DNA of 64,000 nucleotides. Origin: JAKEFM01 sp035695825 (GTDB lineage: Bacteria > Planctomycetota > UBA1135 > JAKEFM01). Positions 34,050 to 43,078 of the stretch are shown here, piece by piece (within the stretch, counting starts at the first letter, position 1; the number at the start of each line of letters is the position of its first letter). The notes beneath the pieces were generated by a model. That model was not told where the DNA came from, ran no database searches, and saw nothing but the letters and a program-made list of their open reading frames with translations. Made by a program: the position numbers and the translations under genes. The stretch is from assembly GCA_035695825.1 (NCBI GenBank), contig DASRRH010000023.1, forward strand, positions 1-64,000, read 5' to 3'.

Positions 34050-34304
34050 ATGAAAACCTATTCGGGCAAGATCCTGATCCGCGTGCCCTCCTCCCTCCAC
34101 CGCGATCTCGCCGAGGAGGCCTTCCGCTCCGGCCGTTCCATCAATGCGCTCTGCCTCGAGGCGCTGATCGCGCGGCGGGCCCTCAAGGGGTACGACCCCT
34201 GGCGCGCCATCGAGAAGATCTGGAGAGAGAACCGGGGCGTCCCGCCCGACCGCGTGGCGGAAGACGTCGCTGCCGCCCTGCGCGAGGCGCGGCGTGGCCG
34301 GTAG
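34050..34304 (+). CDS. Ribbon-helix-helix antitoxin (HicB/CopG-like)
   Basis: The product is 84 residues from ATG 34050; ATG 34029 in the same frame lies inside the operator and is less likely. GKILIRVPSSLHRDLAEEAF and RSGRSINALCLEALIARRAL form the strand-helix-helix DNA-binding unit. The C-terminal half (PWRAIEKIWRENRGVPPDRVAEDVAAALREAR) would wrap the toxin. Its stop lies inside the PIN gene, an 11-base overlap, the usual coupling for antitoxin before toxin. Confidence 0.75.
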   Translation: MKTYSGKILIRVPSSLHRDLAEEAFRSGRSINALCLEALIARRALKGYDPWRAIEKIWRENRGVPPDRVAEDVAAALREARRGR

Positions 34305-34725
34305 GCCACGCGCCGTCCTCGACGCGAACGTCTTCGTCAGCGGGGTCCTCTCCGCGAAGGGCCCGCCGGGGAGGATCCTGCGGGCGCTCCGAGCCGGAGC
34401 GATCCACCTCGTCACTTCTGAAGAGATCAACGAGGAGATCCTCGCCGTCCCCGACCGTCCCCGGATCCGGGACCGTTACCCTGTCGGCGACCGGATCTTC
34501 GACGTCGCCGTCCTCCTCTTCAACGCGGAGACCCTGCTGGCGGCACCGCGGCCCGTGCGGGCCTCGCGAGATCCCGACGACGACAAGTACCTGGCAGCGG
34601 CGGTCGAGGGAGGGGCGCAGTACCTCGTCCCCGGCGACGAGAGCGGACTTCTCGTCCTCCGCGAGTTCGAAGGTGTGAGGATCCTGACGCCGCGGGCGTT
34701 CCTCTCCATCCTTCGTTCGGGGTAG
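34294..34725 (+). CDS. PIN-domain toxin (COG1569 type)
   Basis: The product is 143 residues from GTG 34294. AVLDANVFVSGVLS carries the first acidic residue, SEEINEEILAV the second, and RDPDDDKYLAAAVEGGAQYLV the Asp cluster, followed by VPGDESGLL. These are the metal-binding acids of a PIN ribonuclease. The family is usually annotated as putative toxin component, PIN family. It probably cuts RNA when released from the upstream antitoxin. Confidence 0.85.
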   Translation: MAGRPRAVLDANVFVSGVLSAKGPPGRILRALRAGAIHLVTSEEINEEILAVPDRPRIRDRYPVGDRIFDVAVLLFNAETLLAAPRPVRASRDPDDDKYLAAAVEGGAQYLVPGDESGLLVLREFEGVRILTPRAFLSILRSG

Positions 34726-34852
34726 GCGGGCCCTCCCCCGGGGGACTGGCGACCCCCGCTCCGTGGCGGCGCACCCGGGCGGATTGGAATGCCGGGTCTC
34801 AGGCCGCCCCGTGGGGCGGACCGGCCGATCAAGGACGGCGGGCGAGGAAGCC

Positions 34853-34972
34853 TCAGAGGAGCGGGCGCAGGGACCGGCGCAGGAGTTCGGCGAGCGAGAT
34901 CCCCTGGTTGCGCGCCGCCTCTTTCGCGAGCCGGTGCTCGACGGTCGTCAGCCCGACCAGAATCCGGATCAT
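34853..34972 (-). CDS. Tiny ribbon-helix-helix protein, 39 aa, unpaired
   Basis: The product is MIRILVGLTTVEHRLAKEAA followed by RNQGISLAELLRRSLRPLL. This is a complete strand-helix-helix of the CopG type, with LTTVEHRLAKEAA as the first helix and GISLAELLRR as the second. It is too short to carry a toxin-binding tail, and no toxin gene lies next to it on the minus strand. It may be a remnant antitoxin or a free-standing repressor. It converges with the PIN toxin gene. Confidence 0.5.
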   Translation of the reverse strand: MIRILVGLTTVEHRLAKEAARNQGISLAELLRRSLRPLL

Positions 34973-35047
34973 GAATCCGCTCGCCTCGGACCCGTCATAC
35001 CTCTGTCGAGCCGCCCGTTGGCGCGGTCCGCGACCCTCCGGCTCGGG

Positions 35048-35788
35048 TCAGGCCCGCGCCAGCGCCGCCGCGAGGGCCGGGAGCGCATGGAGGTGGCATT
35101 CCATGCGCACTGCGTCGGGGCTCGCGGCGCCGACCTCTGCCGCGATCTCCGCCCACTCGGCCCCCCCGAAGAACCGGAAGAAGAGGATCGTGTGGTGGCG
35201 CTCGGAGAGGGTCGCGAGGGCGGCGGCGACCCTGCGGCGCCCCTCCGCCTCCTCGAAGGTGGTCGCGGGTCCGGGGCGGGAGTCGGGGACGGCGGAGGCG
35301 CCACCGGGCCGGGTCTCCGCTCCGATCGGGGCGGGCCGCTGCTCCGCCGCCGGATGCCTCTTTCCAGCCCTCCAGTAGTTCGCCCGCTCCAGCACGGCCA
35401 GCTCGACGATCCTGCGGATCCAGGCGAGGAGGGAGCCTGCGCCCCGGTACTCGAAATTGGAGAGCTTCTCGAAGACGGTCGCTGCAACCTCCTGGAACAC
35501 GTCTTCGGCCTCGGCATCCAACCGCGGCCGGAGCGCGAACTCGAGCCCCGACCGGATCCTCCCCGCCACGAGGATCTCGATCGCAGGACGGTAGCGGTCC
35601 CAGATGCGTTCGAACGATTGCCGATCGCCCCGGCGGAAGCTCTCGAGGTCGGCGCGGGTGCGAGTGAACTCCGCGGGGGCAGGCGCGCCGAGGGCCAAGC
35701 CTACCTGCCTGCCCGTGTCCCGATCCGAACCGGATTCGTTCCTTCCCAACGCAGGAGGAGTGTAGGGGCCACGAACCGCGCCGACCAC
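35048..35788 (-). CDS. ECF-type RNA polymerase sigma factor
   Basis: The product is 246 residues from GTG 35788, but TTG 35698 (30 residues later) is a plausible start and removes a low-complexity N-terminus. Region 2 is DLESFRRGDRQSFERIWDRY and EDVFQEVAATVFEKLSNFEY; region 4 is ATLSERHHTILFFRFFGGAE followed by WAEIAAEVGAASPDAVRM. The linker between them is long and disordered. No anti-sigma factor is adjacent. It faces the giant kinase gene across 84 bases, a pairing often seen in planctomycetes where kinase and sigma act together. Confidence 0.82.
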   Translation of the reverse strand: MVGAVRGPYTPPALGRNESGSDRDTGRQVGLALGAPAPAEFTRTRADLESFRRGDRQSFERIWDRYRPAIEILVAGRIRSGLEFALRPRLDAEAEDVFQEVAATVFEKLSNFEYRGAGSLLAWIRRIVELAVLERANYWRAGKRHPAAEQRPAPIGAETRPGGASAVPDSRPGPATTFEEAEGRRRVAAALATLSERHHTILFFRFFGGAEWAEIAAEVGAASPDAVRMECHLHALPALAAALARA

Positions 35789-35872
35789 GCCCGCTCGGAG
35801 CAGAGCATGGCGCTATACTCGGCCGCGTCGTCGCGCCTGCGTGCGGGGGGCAGCGTCCTTAAGGAGGCTTCG

Positions 35873-38800
35873 GTGACAGAGACGTCGGAGGAGCGGCGGG
35901 CGAGGGTCCTCGCCCGATGCATCGACCTCCTCGAGCGCGACGGTCCGGGGGCGGCCGACCGCGCGTGCGCCGAACACCCCGACCTGGCGGAGGAGATCCG
36001 GAAGGCGGCCGCAGCCATGAGCGCCCTGTTCGGCGCGGCCTCCGCGACCGGGCTCGGGCTTCCCGCGGCAGGCCGGATGGTCGGGCGATTCCGGATCGAG
36101 GGGGAGCTCGGCCGGGGCGGGATGGGCGTCGTCTTCCGGGCCTTCGACCCCGCCCTCGACCGGATCGTCGCCCTCAAGGTTCTCCCCTCTCCCCTCTCCC
36201 TCTCCGCGGACGCGCTCGAGCGGTTCCGGCGCGAGGGGCGCGCGCTCGCGCAGCTTCGCCATCCGAACGCCGTCGCCGTCCACGAGGTCGGGGAGACGGA
36301 GGAGGGCGTTCCCTACATCGCGATGGAGTTCGTCGACGGCGAGCCCCTCGACCGGATCGTCGAACGCGCCTTCTCCGCCGGCCTCCAGGAGCCGACCGGC
36401 GCAGTCCTCCGCCCCGGGGGGGCTCCGCAGGAGGCGGGCTCCGGATCCCGCCGCGCGTCCTGGGTCGAGGCGATCGTCCAGCTCGGGAGCAAGGTCGCCG
36501 ACGCCCTCGAGCAGGCTCACCGGGCCGGGGTCGTCCACCGGGACGTGAAGCCCGGGAACATCCTCGTCGACAGGGAGGGGGAGCCGCGGCTCGTCGACTT
36601 CGGCCTCGCCCGCGGGGGGGACGCGGTGACGGTGACGCGCACGGGGAGCGCGGCGGGGACGCCGGCCTACATGTCCCCCGAGCAGGTCGCCGGACGCAGA
36701 GGAGAAGTCGGGCCCGCGACGGACGTCTACGGCCTCGGCGCGACGCTCTACCACGCGCTCACCTCGCGCCCGCCGTTCGAGGGGGAGACCTCCGAGCAGG
36801 TCTTCGAGCAGGTCCGCCGCCGCGAGCCGATGGCGCTCCGGCGCCGGAACGCCTCGGTCCCCCGCGACCTCGAGACGGTCGTCCTGAAGGCGATGGAGAA
36901 GGACGCCGCCCGCCGCTACGCGAGCGCCGGGCAGTTCCGCGACGACCTCGAGGCGCTTCTTGCGCTGCGTCCGATCCGCGCTCGCCCGGCCGGGCCGCTG
37001 ACGCGCGCGGGGAAGTTCGTCCGGCGAAACCCATCGCCGACCGCCGCCGCGGCCGTTCTCCTCCTCGCAGCCGTCGGGATTGGAGGGCTTCTCTTCAAGC
37101 AGCACCTCGACGCGCGTTCTGCCGAGGAGGCGCGTCGGAACCTGTTCGCGGGGCACCTCCAGGCGGCGAGGGAGGCGCTCGCAAACGGGGACTTCCCCCG
37201 GGCCCGCGATGTCGTCGGCCTCGCGCGCGGCATCGAGCCCGACAGCGGCGAGGCGAGGGACCTCCTCGGGGAGATCGAGCGATCGGGGGCGAGCGCCGAT
37301 GCCGAGCGCGCCATCGGCGAGGCGCGGGAACAGCTTCTCGCCCTGCAGCGAGCCAGAGCCACGATCGAGGCGCTACGGACGCGACTGAACGAAGCGAAAA
37401 AGCGGATCGAGGCCGTCCCAACGACGGCCGACGAGCAGACCTCGCGCTGGTCCGACGAGGAGGCGCTGGATCGGGAGCGTCAGGAACTCGACGCGAGATT
37501 CAACGCCGCGCACGAGGCACTGACCCGGGCGATGCGGCGCGAGCCCGGTAACGCTTCGATCCCGACGGTCCTTGCGGACCTCTGGCTCGAGAAGTGGAGA
37601 GAGGCCCTGGCGGTCGGGGACGAGGCGACTCGCGAGGTATGCGAAGCGCGCGTGCGAGAGTACGACCAGGGGGGGCTCCACGCCGTCGAGCTGGAGGGGA
37701 GGGGAATGGTCGCGCTCTCCGGGACGCCAGAGGGCGCAGAGACGTATCTCTTCCGGTACGAACTCCAGTCGAAGGTTCGGCCGGGAGGGGAGAAGCGGCT
37801 CGTTCCGGTCCCCTTCGACCCCGGTCGGGGAATGGCTCTGCCGCGCTCGGCGCCGGGATTCCACCCGGGCGTCGTCGCCCTCGCCGTGCACGGGGTCGAG
37901 CCGGGCTCTCCGGCGGACCGAGCCGGGCTCCGGAGAGGCGATCTCATTCTCCGGGTCGCGGAGCTTCCGATCGAAGGGACCCTCTTCGTCCTGGACGTCG
38001 TGCCGGACGGCCTATCGGCGCGGGCGGGCGTGCGGCGGCTCGACCGCCTCGTCCGGGTGGCGGGCCACGCTGCGCTGGACGAGTACGCCGTGGAAATGGC
38101 CGGCTGGGAGAGAAGGCGGGGAGAGAACTACGAAGCGGAGTTCGTCCGTCCCGCCGCGGAGATCCGTGTCGGGGCGGTCCGGAAGGGCGACGTGCCGGAC
38201 GACCTCGGGGTCCGAGTCGGCTCGGCCGCCGACCTCCTCGCGGGCCCGCTCCCGGAGGGAAAGCTCGAGTTGCGCGTGCTGTCGAACGGGGAGGAGCGGA
38301 CGGCGGAGCTCGACGGGGGCGCGCCTCCGGGAATGCGAGCCACCGCGACCGCCTGTCCCTTCGCCCTATCGCCGGAAAACCTCCTCGGGCGGCTGCCGAT
38401 CGCTCCCTTTCAGGTCCCTCCCGGCTCCTACGTCCTCGTTCTCCGTGCGAAGGGACGGGAGGACCTGCGGCTCCCGATCCTCGTCCCCCGCGGCGGCCGG
38501 GCGGAGGCGCGCGCCGACCTCCTGTCCGAAGGGACCACCCCCGAGGAGTTCGTCCACGTGCCTCCCGGAACCTTCATCGCGGGAGGCGATCCCGAAGCCG
38601 CCGCGCCGAGGCGCGCGGAGACGAGGTTCGTCGAGGCTTACTGGATCGCCCGGGCGGAGGTGACCGCCCGGCAATACGACGAGTTCCTGAACGATCCGGC
38701 GGTCATGGCGGAGATCGAAGCGGCGGCGGGCCGGGGCGAGACGATCCGAGTGCCCCGCATCAACGACTTCCCGAACGGTAGGGTCGTTCCCTTCTGGTTC

Positions 38801-39466
38801 CGGGGGGAGAGTGGTCCCTACGAGCCCGTCGGGCAACCGACCCTTCAGTGGCAGCGGATCGACGCTGCGCTGAACCGGGGAGAGAGGGTCCCGTTCGGGG
38901 TCCTCGGGCGGGACTGGCGCAGAATCGCGCGCGTCCACTTCCGCCTCCTCGAAGACGGCGGGTTCCTTCCCGTGATCGATCCGCGGTGGCCTATCCAGGC
39001 CGTGACGTTCGAGGATGTCGCGGCCTTCGCCCGGTGGAAGACCGAACGCGCCCGGCGAGCAGGGGAGGCCTGGACGTTCCGGCTCCCGACGGAGGACGAG
39101 TGGGAAAAGGCTGCCAGGGGCTCCGACGGGCGCAAGTTTCCGTGGGGGGAATCCTTCTCTCCGCTCTTCTCGAAGGGCGCATGCGCGCGACCCGCCTTCA
39201 GGGGGTCCCCGGAGGAGGTCCAGCCGGAGCCCGTCGACCGGTTTCTTCGAGACGAGTCTCCCTTCGGCATCCTCGGGATGGCGGGCGGCGTCATCGAATG
39301 GTGTGAGGGGCCCGCCAGGAACCACCTGCTGCGTTCCTGGCGGGGCGGCGCCCTCCAGGTCAGGGAGGCCGCGCCCTTCCGCTCCGCCTCGCGGATGGAC
39401 GGAATGGCGGACCGCGCAACCCAGAACGACGGCTTTCGCCTCGTCGCGGTGCGTTCGAGGGATTGA
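35873..39466 (+). CDS. Transmembrane Ser/Thr kinase with PDZ and C-terminal formylglycine-enzyme-like domain
   Basis: The product is 1197 residues from GTG 35873, with AAGGAGG at 35861-35867; a likely -10 TATACT lies at 35814-35819. Residues 70-365 are a Hanks-type kinase: GRGGMG loop at 80-85, Lys102, HRDVKPGN with Asp224, DFG at 242-244. There is one membrane helix at about 390-408, then a coiled-coil/TPR-like region. A PDZ-like domain starts near 663 (GVEPGSPADRAGLRRGDLIL). From about 894 to the end is an FGE-sulfatase-type fold (HVPPGTFIAGGD, LPTEDEWEKAARG, GGVIEW, SWRGGAL, NDGFRLV). The kinase is inside, PDZ and FGE-like parts outside. Confidence 0.85.
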   Translation: MTETSEERRARVLARCIDLLERDGPGAADRACAEHPDLAEEIRKAAAAMSALFGAASATGLGLPAAGRMVGRFRIEGELGRGGMGVVFRAFDPALDRIVALKVLPSPLSLSADALERFRREGRALAQLRHPNAVAVHEVGETEEGVPYIAMEFVDGEPLDRIVERAFSAGLQEPTGAVLRPGGAPQEAGSGSRRASWVEAIVQLGSKVADALEQAHRAGVVHRDVKPGNILVDREGEPRLVDFGLARGGDAVTVTRTGSAAGTPAYMSPEQVAGRRGEVGPATDVYGLGATLYHALTSRPPFEGETSEQVFEQVRRREPMALRRRNASVPRDLETVVLKAMEKDAARRYASAGQFRDDLEALLALRPIRARPAGPLTRAGKFVRRNPSPTAAAAVLLLAAVGIGGLLFKQHLDARSAEEARRNLFAGHLQAAREALANGDFPRARDVVGLARGIEPDSGEARDLLGEIERSGASADAERAIGEAREQLLALQRARATIEALRTRLNEAKKRIEAVPTTADEQTSRWSDEEALDRERQELDARFNAAHEALTRAMRREPGNASIPTVLADLWLEKWREALAVGDEATREVCEARVREYDQGGLHAVELEGRGMVALSGTPEGAETYLFRYELQSKVRPGGEKRLVPVPFDPGRGMALPRSAPGFHPGVVALAVHGVEPGSPADRAGLRRGDLILRVAELPIEGTLFVLDVVPDGLSARAGVRRLDRLVRVAGHAALDEYAVEMAGWERRRGENYEAEFVRPAAEIRVGAVRKGDVPDDLGVRVGSAADLLAGPLPEGKLELRVLSNGEERTAELDGGAPPGMRATATACPFALSPENLLGRLPIAPFQVPPGSYVLVLRAKGREDLRLPILVPRGGRAEARADLLSEGTTPEEFVHVPPGTFIAGGDPEAAAPRRAETRFVEAYWIARAEVTARQYDEFLNDPAVMAEIEAAAGRGETIRVPRINDFPNGRVVPFWFRGESGPYEPVGQPTLQWQRIDAALNRGERVPFGVLGRDWRRIARVHFRLLEDGGFLPVIDPRWPIQAVTFEDVAAFARWKTERARRAGEAWTFRLPTEDEWEKAARGSDGRKFPWGESFSPLFSKGACARPAFRGSPEEVQPEPVDRFLRDESPFGILGMAGGVIEWCEGPARNHLLRSWRGGALQVREAAPFRSASRMDGMADRATQNDGFRLVAVRSRD

Positions 39467-39613
39467 GCAGGTCCGCGCCGGATCTCGGCCCTCCGCCAGG
39501 TCGCCCGCTCTCTCCGCACCTCCTGCGGCAGCCTCCACCCTCTCCGGCTGGGGATTTCGGTTCGCGCCCAAGCCCTCGTCGGGCCCGGCTTCCAGCCGCT
39601 GACGGGAAGGACT

Positions 39614-39737
39614 TCCGTTTCGCTCCGCGTCCGGAAGCGCGTTAACCAGGGTGCCCCCCAGCGGCGGCCGAGGGGTCAGCCCAGACGGAGAGGCGAGGGA
39701 GAGCCGAATCCATGAAACCTACCCGCGACTCGTTCGG
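39614..39737 (+). repeat. Long imperfect direct repeat R1, copy 1
   Basis: This 124-base block, from TCCGTTTCG through GCGCGTTAACCAGGGTGC and AGACGGAGAGGCGA to GACTCGTTCGG, recurs at 42519-42643 in the same orientation with roughly nine in ten bases identical. It flanks the first FG-GAP gene on the left. It is not coding in any convincing frame; it is probably a remnant of a mobile-element end or a dispersed intergenic repeat. Confidence 0.75.
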
Positions 39738-39891
39738 GATGAGCGCATCGAAGATTTCCGTGGGCAGCTCCATGGGGAGGGCCCTGGATGGCCGGGGCCA
39801 CAACCTCGGTGCTGCGCCTCTCGGGGAGTTCGAGCTGGGACATTCCATCCGAACGCAACTCCTTGTCTGTGATGACATTCCTTCCCCCTGG

Positions 39892-39957
39892 AGCCGAGGC
39901 CACCACCGACAGGAGGCCTCGGCGGAAGGGCGGGAATCATCCCGGGCTACCCACACG
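39892..39957 (+). repeat. Direct repeat R2, copy 1
   Basis: GGAGCCGAGGCC, a short variable part, then GGCGGAAGGGCGGGAATCAT and CCCGGGCTACCCACAC recur at 42416-42497 with small changes. Copy 2 carries an extra AGCGAGCGAAGCGAAGCG stretch in the variable part. R1 and R2 are arranged R1-R2 on the left of the gene and R2-R1 on the right, all in the same orientation. Confidence 0.65.
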
Positions 39958-40158
39958 GAACTCCGAGGAACTTCCACGCACCCGGGTCAGCGTCCGGGCA
40001 CGCGGGGGCCGGAGACTTGCTCCGGCTTGCCGGGATTCTCGGGCATGAGGAGCGTGACACCACATTCACCTGGCTTCCTTCCGCCTCCCGCCCACCTCGC
40101 CGGTCCCTTCGCCGGCGCCGTGGCCTGCGGAGGCGGCGCCTTCCCAAGGAGACCTCCC

Positions 40159-42024
40159 ATGAATCCTCGCACCGCGCTTCGCACGACGGTCCTTTCGTGG
40201 TTGGGCAGTCCCTTCCTGACGGTCTCCCTCCTCCTCGGGATCCCCCGCGCCCTGTTCGCGCAGTGCCCTCCAGGCCCCGCCGTGCTCTTTCTTGAGAACG
40301 GCGCCTACGGGATTGCCGACGCTTTCGGCTTCTCGGTCGCGACCGCGGGAGACGTGAATGGCGACGGGGTCCCCGACGTCCTCGTCGGCGCGCCCTCCGG
40401 GCCCTCATCGGGCTACGCAAAGATTTTCTCCGGCGCCGACGCCTCCGATCTCTTGACTTTCACGGGTTCGCCCTCGGGCGGGAGCGGATACTTCGGCGGC
40501 TCAGTCGCAGGCATAGGAGATGTGACCGGAGATGGCGTCCCGGACGTTCTCGTTGGGGATCCGGCCTACCACGTCAATAGTCCCGTGGGTCTCTTGTTGC
40601 CGATGGGCATCGCGAAGGTCTACTCCGGAGCGACTGGTGCGGAGGTCTTCACGCTCGGCCCGTTCGGATTCAGCGACGTCTTCGCACGGTCGGTCGCGGG
40701 TGTGGGGGACGTGACGGGGGACGGCGTGCCCGACATCGCCGTCGGGGCGACGCAGTTCTACATCCCCATCGCCACCCCCGTCTACACCGGACCGGGATAT
40801 GTGAAGGTGTTCTCCGGCGCGAATGGAACAGAGGTCTTCACCATCCCTGGAGCGTGGAACGTGGAGGCGAACGGCGGTCAAGGAGGCAGCTCCCTCTTCG
40901 GCCATTCCGTCAGCGGCGCGGGCGACGTGGACGGGGACGGCGTGCCGGACCTGATCGTCGGCGGTCCCCGCTACTTCCCGCCGCTTTGGCCGAATCAATC
41001 CTACGGAGCCTTCGGCCAGGCCCGAGTCTTCTCGGGGGCGACCGGGACGCAGCTCTGGGCTTTCGCGGGAGGCAACGGCGACGAGTTTGGCTACTCGGTC
41101 GCGGGCGTGGGCGACGTCGACGGGGACGGACACGCCGACTTGATCGTCGGGGCTCCCTTGGAGCTTCCAGGGCAGGGATACGCCAGGGTGTTCTCCGGAG
41201 CCACCGGCGCGGCGCTGTTCACCTTCAACGAGGTGGTCACCCCTCCTCCCGGCCTCGGGGATCCCATCTTGTTCGGAGGCGCGGTCGCTGGACCGGGGGA
41301 CCTCGACGGCGACGGGACTCCGGATGTCGTCGTGGGAGCGCCGCACTGGGTATCCTGGTTGTCCCCCGTCCCGATTGGGTACGTGAAGGCCTTCTCCGGC
41401 GCAAGCGGAGCCGAGATCGCGACCTTGATCGACGATGTAGGGACTTTCTTCGGTGGCTCGGTCGCAGGGGCGGGTGATCTGAACGGAGACGGCAAGGCCG
41501 ACCTGATCGTCGGAGATCGCGCCGACGGCGGCCCGTTCGGGTTTGGGGGAGGGGGGCGACAGGTCAAGGTATTCTCGCTGTCCGCCCCGACGGGGGGCGC
41601 GCCGTTCGGCGCCGGGTGCCCCGGCTCGGGCGGGGGCGTTCCGACCATCGGAACTTCTGGAGGCGCTTCTTGCATGGGGAACGCGTCCTTCGCGGCGACT
41701 CTCACGGGAGCGCTCGGCGGGACCGTCTCGCTCCTCGCCATAGGCTTGTCGGCGGCGAGCTCGAGCGTCTTTGGACAGCTACCTCTGGACCTCAGCGCGA
41801 CGGGGGTCCCGGGCTGTTCGCTGCTGGTCTCCTCGGAATTCCTTCTGCCAGCGGTCACGAACGGAGCGGGCGTGGGGGCGGGATCAGCCTCCGTCCCCCT
41901 CCCCATCCCCCCGGACCCTGCGCTCCTCGGGAGGATCGTCTACCTCCAGTGGTACGTCGTGGATCCGGGGCCGCTTCCGGTTCCGGGGTCGATGTCGCGA
42001 GGTCTGCCGGTCGTGATCGGATGA
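40159..42024 (+). CDS. Secreted seven-bladed FG-GAP propeller protein
   Basis: The product is 621 residues from ATG 40159, with AAGGAG nine bases upstream. A signal peptide (LTVSLLLGIPRALFAQ) is followed by seven FG-GAP repeats of the form FGxSVAGxGDxxGDGxxDxxVGAP, enough for a complete integrin-like beta-propeller with Ca-binding DxDGDG loops. The C-terminal 150 residues (FGAGCPGSGG, then GVPGCSLLVSSEFLLPA) are a separate Cys-containing beta domain also seen in pieces downstream, probably a surface or sorting module. It is likely an extracellular adhesion or structural protein. Confidence 0.85.
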   Translation: MNPRTALRTTVLSWLGSPFLTVSLLLGIPRALFAQCPPGPAVLFLENGAYGIADAFGFSVATAGDVNGDGVPDVLVGAPSGPSSGYAKIFSGADASDLLTFTGSPSGGSGYFGGSVAGIGDVTGDGVPDVLVGDPAYHVNSPVGLLLPMGIAKVYSGATGAEVFTLGPFGFSDVFARSVAGVGDVTGDGVPDIAVGATQFYIPIATPVYTGPGYVKVFSGANGTEVFTIPGAWNVEANGGQGGSSLFGHSVSGAGDVDGDGVPDLIVGGPRYFPPLWPNQSYGAFGQARVFSGATGTQLWAFAGGNGDEFGYSVAGVGDVDGDGHADLIVGAPLELPGQGYARVFSGATGAALFTFNEVVTPPPGLGDPILFGGAVAGPGDLDGDGTPDVVVGAPHWVSWLSPVPIGYVKAFSGASGAEIATLIDDVGTFFGGSVAGAGDLNGDGKADLIVGDRADGGPFGFGGGGRQVKVFSLSAPTGGAPFGAGCPGSGGGVPTIGTSGGASCMGNASFAATLTGALGGTVSLLAIGLSAASSSVFGQLPLDLSATGVPGCSLLVSSEFLLPAVTNGAGVGAGSASVPLPIPPDPALLGRIVYLQWYVVDPGPLPVPGSMSRGLPVVIG

Positions 42025-42039
42025 CCGCCCCGGGACTCC

Positions 42040-42300
42040 GGGCTCGGAGCCTTCCACCCGGGTCGGCCGGGCGTGCAGGGAGGTCAGGACCTGGCAGCTG
42101 TCGGGGTAACGAAAGCAGCGCTCCTCGACGTGGTCGTAGAGCGGGAGCCCCCGATCGCAACCGGGGCAGGTCCACTTCAGCCCTTCCTCATGCTCGACCC
42201 AGACGTCGACGCGCCTCTCCTTCAACCTCAACTCGACCCTCGAGACGCTTCACGGCTTCTCGACTCCGAGGAGGTGGCGGTAGAGCTCGATGTCGCGCAT
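42040..42300 (-). pseudogene. ISL3-family transposase N-terminal remnant with internal stop
   Basis: From ATG 42300 the minus strand reads MRDIELYRHLLGVEKP, then TGA at 42250-42252, then continues in frame VELRLKERRVDVWVEHEEGL, WTCPGCDRGLPLYDH and CQVLTSLHARPTRVE. This is the zinc-finger N-terminus of ISL3 transposases, where the residue after the Pro is usually Trp, so the TGA is a Trp-to-stop change. The frame diverges after about 85 codons and the DDE catalytic part is absent. It is a dead fragment next to the R2/R1 repeats. Confidence 0.75.
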
Positions 42301-42415
42301 GAGGGGGAAGAGGGGTGCGGCATTCTTGTTGCCCGCTCACCCTCGGCGACCCGCTACCGCCCGGCGCGACCCCCCCAGCCCTCAGGGACCTTCGAGCCCC
42401 CACCCGCCTCGCCCG

Positions 42416-42497
42416 GGAGCCGAGGCCCTCGCCAGAAGCGAGCGAAGCGAAGCGGTGCCTCGACGGAAAGGCGGGAATCACCCCCGGGCTACCCACA
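42416..42497 (+). repeat. Direct repeat R2, copy 2
   Basis: This is the partner of 39892-39957. It lies directly upstream (in minus-strand sense) of the ISL3 transposase remnant, so it could derive from the terminal region of that insertion sequence. Confidence 0.6.
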
Positions 42498-42518
42498 CAA
42501 GACCCGAATGACCCGGTG

Positions 42519-42643
42519 TCCGTTTCGATCCGCGTCCGGAAGCGCGTTAACCAGGGTGCTCCGCAGCGGCTGGCCGCGGGGTCAGTCCAGACGGAGAGGC
42601 GACGGAGAGCCGAATCCATAAAACCTACGCGCGACTCGTTCGG
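42519..42643 (+). repeat. Direct repeat R1, copy 2
   Basis: This is the partner of 39614-39737. Differences are scattered single bases and a one-base length change, so the duplication is not recent. Confidence 0.75.
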
Positions 42644-43078
42644 AGTCCTTCTGCCTCCCGTCCTGGGTCTGGCGGGCCTCCCGATCGACGGCGTTTCCTT
42701 CGCGCAGCGCGGGCGGTGAACCACCAAGGCGCGCCTTCCCCCTCAAGTCAAAGGAGCTCACCTCTATGGAATGCACAAAGAGAGCAATCCGGCCCTCGAA
42801 CCCAAAGTTCTCGCAGGCCGTGGACTTCCACCCAAGTCCCTGCCCGCCCCGACGTACTGGAAGGCCCTCGGGGGTCTAGCCATTCTTTCACTTCCGGCAG
42901 ATTCAGGACCCCTCTAGCGCGTTTCTGGCACAACTGAAACTGTCCTACCCGCCCGCCCGCCCCAGCCTCGTTTCCAAAGAGATCGCTGGCCTTCCGAAAC
43001 CGACGATGCTAGGGTCCGAAGCGTGGGCGCTGGAGTCGCCGCACGGCGTCGTGGGTCTGTGGCTCTAAGGAGAAAACG
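42644..43078. other. 435-base gap before the protease gene, no gene seen
   Basis: The stretch is noticeably less GC-rich than its neighbours, with several short frames on both strands, none with a ribosome binding site and coherent codon use. A GCTAGGGT around 43008 could be a weak -10 for the downstream gene. It is probably decayed mobile DNA. Confidence 0.4.

Larger units (their letters stand above)
39467..40158. other. Repeat-bearing gap upstream of the first FG-GAP gene
   Basis: These 692 bases contain copy 1 of two dispersed repeats (39614-39737 and 39892-39957) and little else. A frame of the downstream gene stays open back to 39712, but it reads through the repeats and lacks secretion features, so I do not count it as coding. 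No RNA gene or clear promoter is seen. Confidence 0.5.

Noticed and set aside
39712..40158. N-terminal extension of the first FG-GAP protein to 39712
   Set aside because: It would bury the signal peptide behind 149 residues and reads through repeat DNA; ATG 40159 has AAGGAG and a clean signal peptide.
42250..42252. In-frame TGA in the ISL3-type frame as a second selenocysteine codon
   Set aside because: Family members have Trp at that site, the gene is truncated and lacks its catalytic domain, and no redox fold is involved. It is a Trp-to-stop mutation in a pseudogene.
42582..42776. Small minus-strand gene of 64 codons
   Set aside because: More than half lies inside repeat R1, whose other copy is not coding in the same way, and there is no ribosome binding site.
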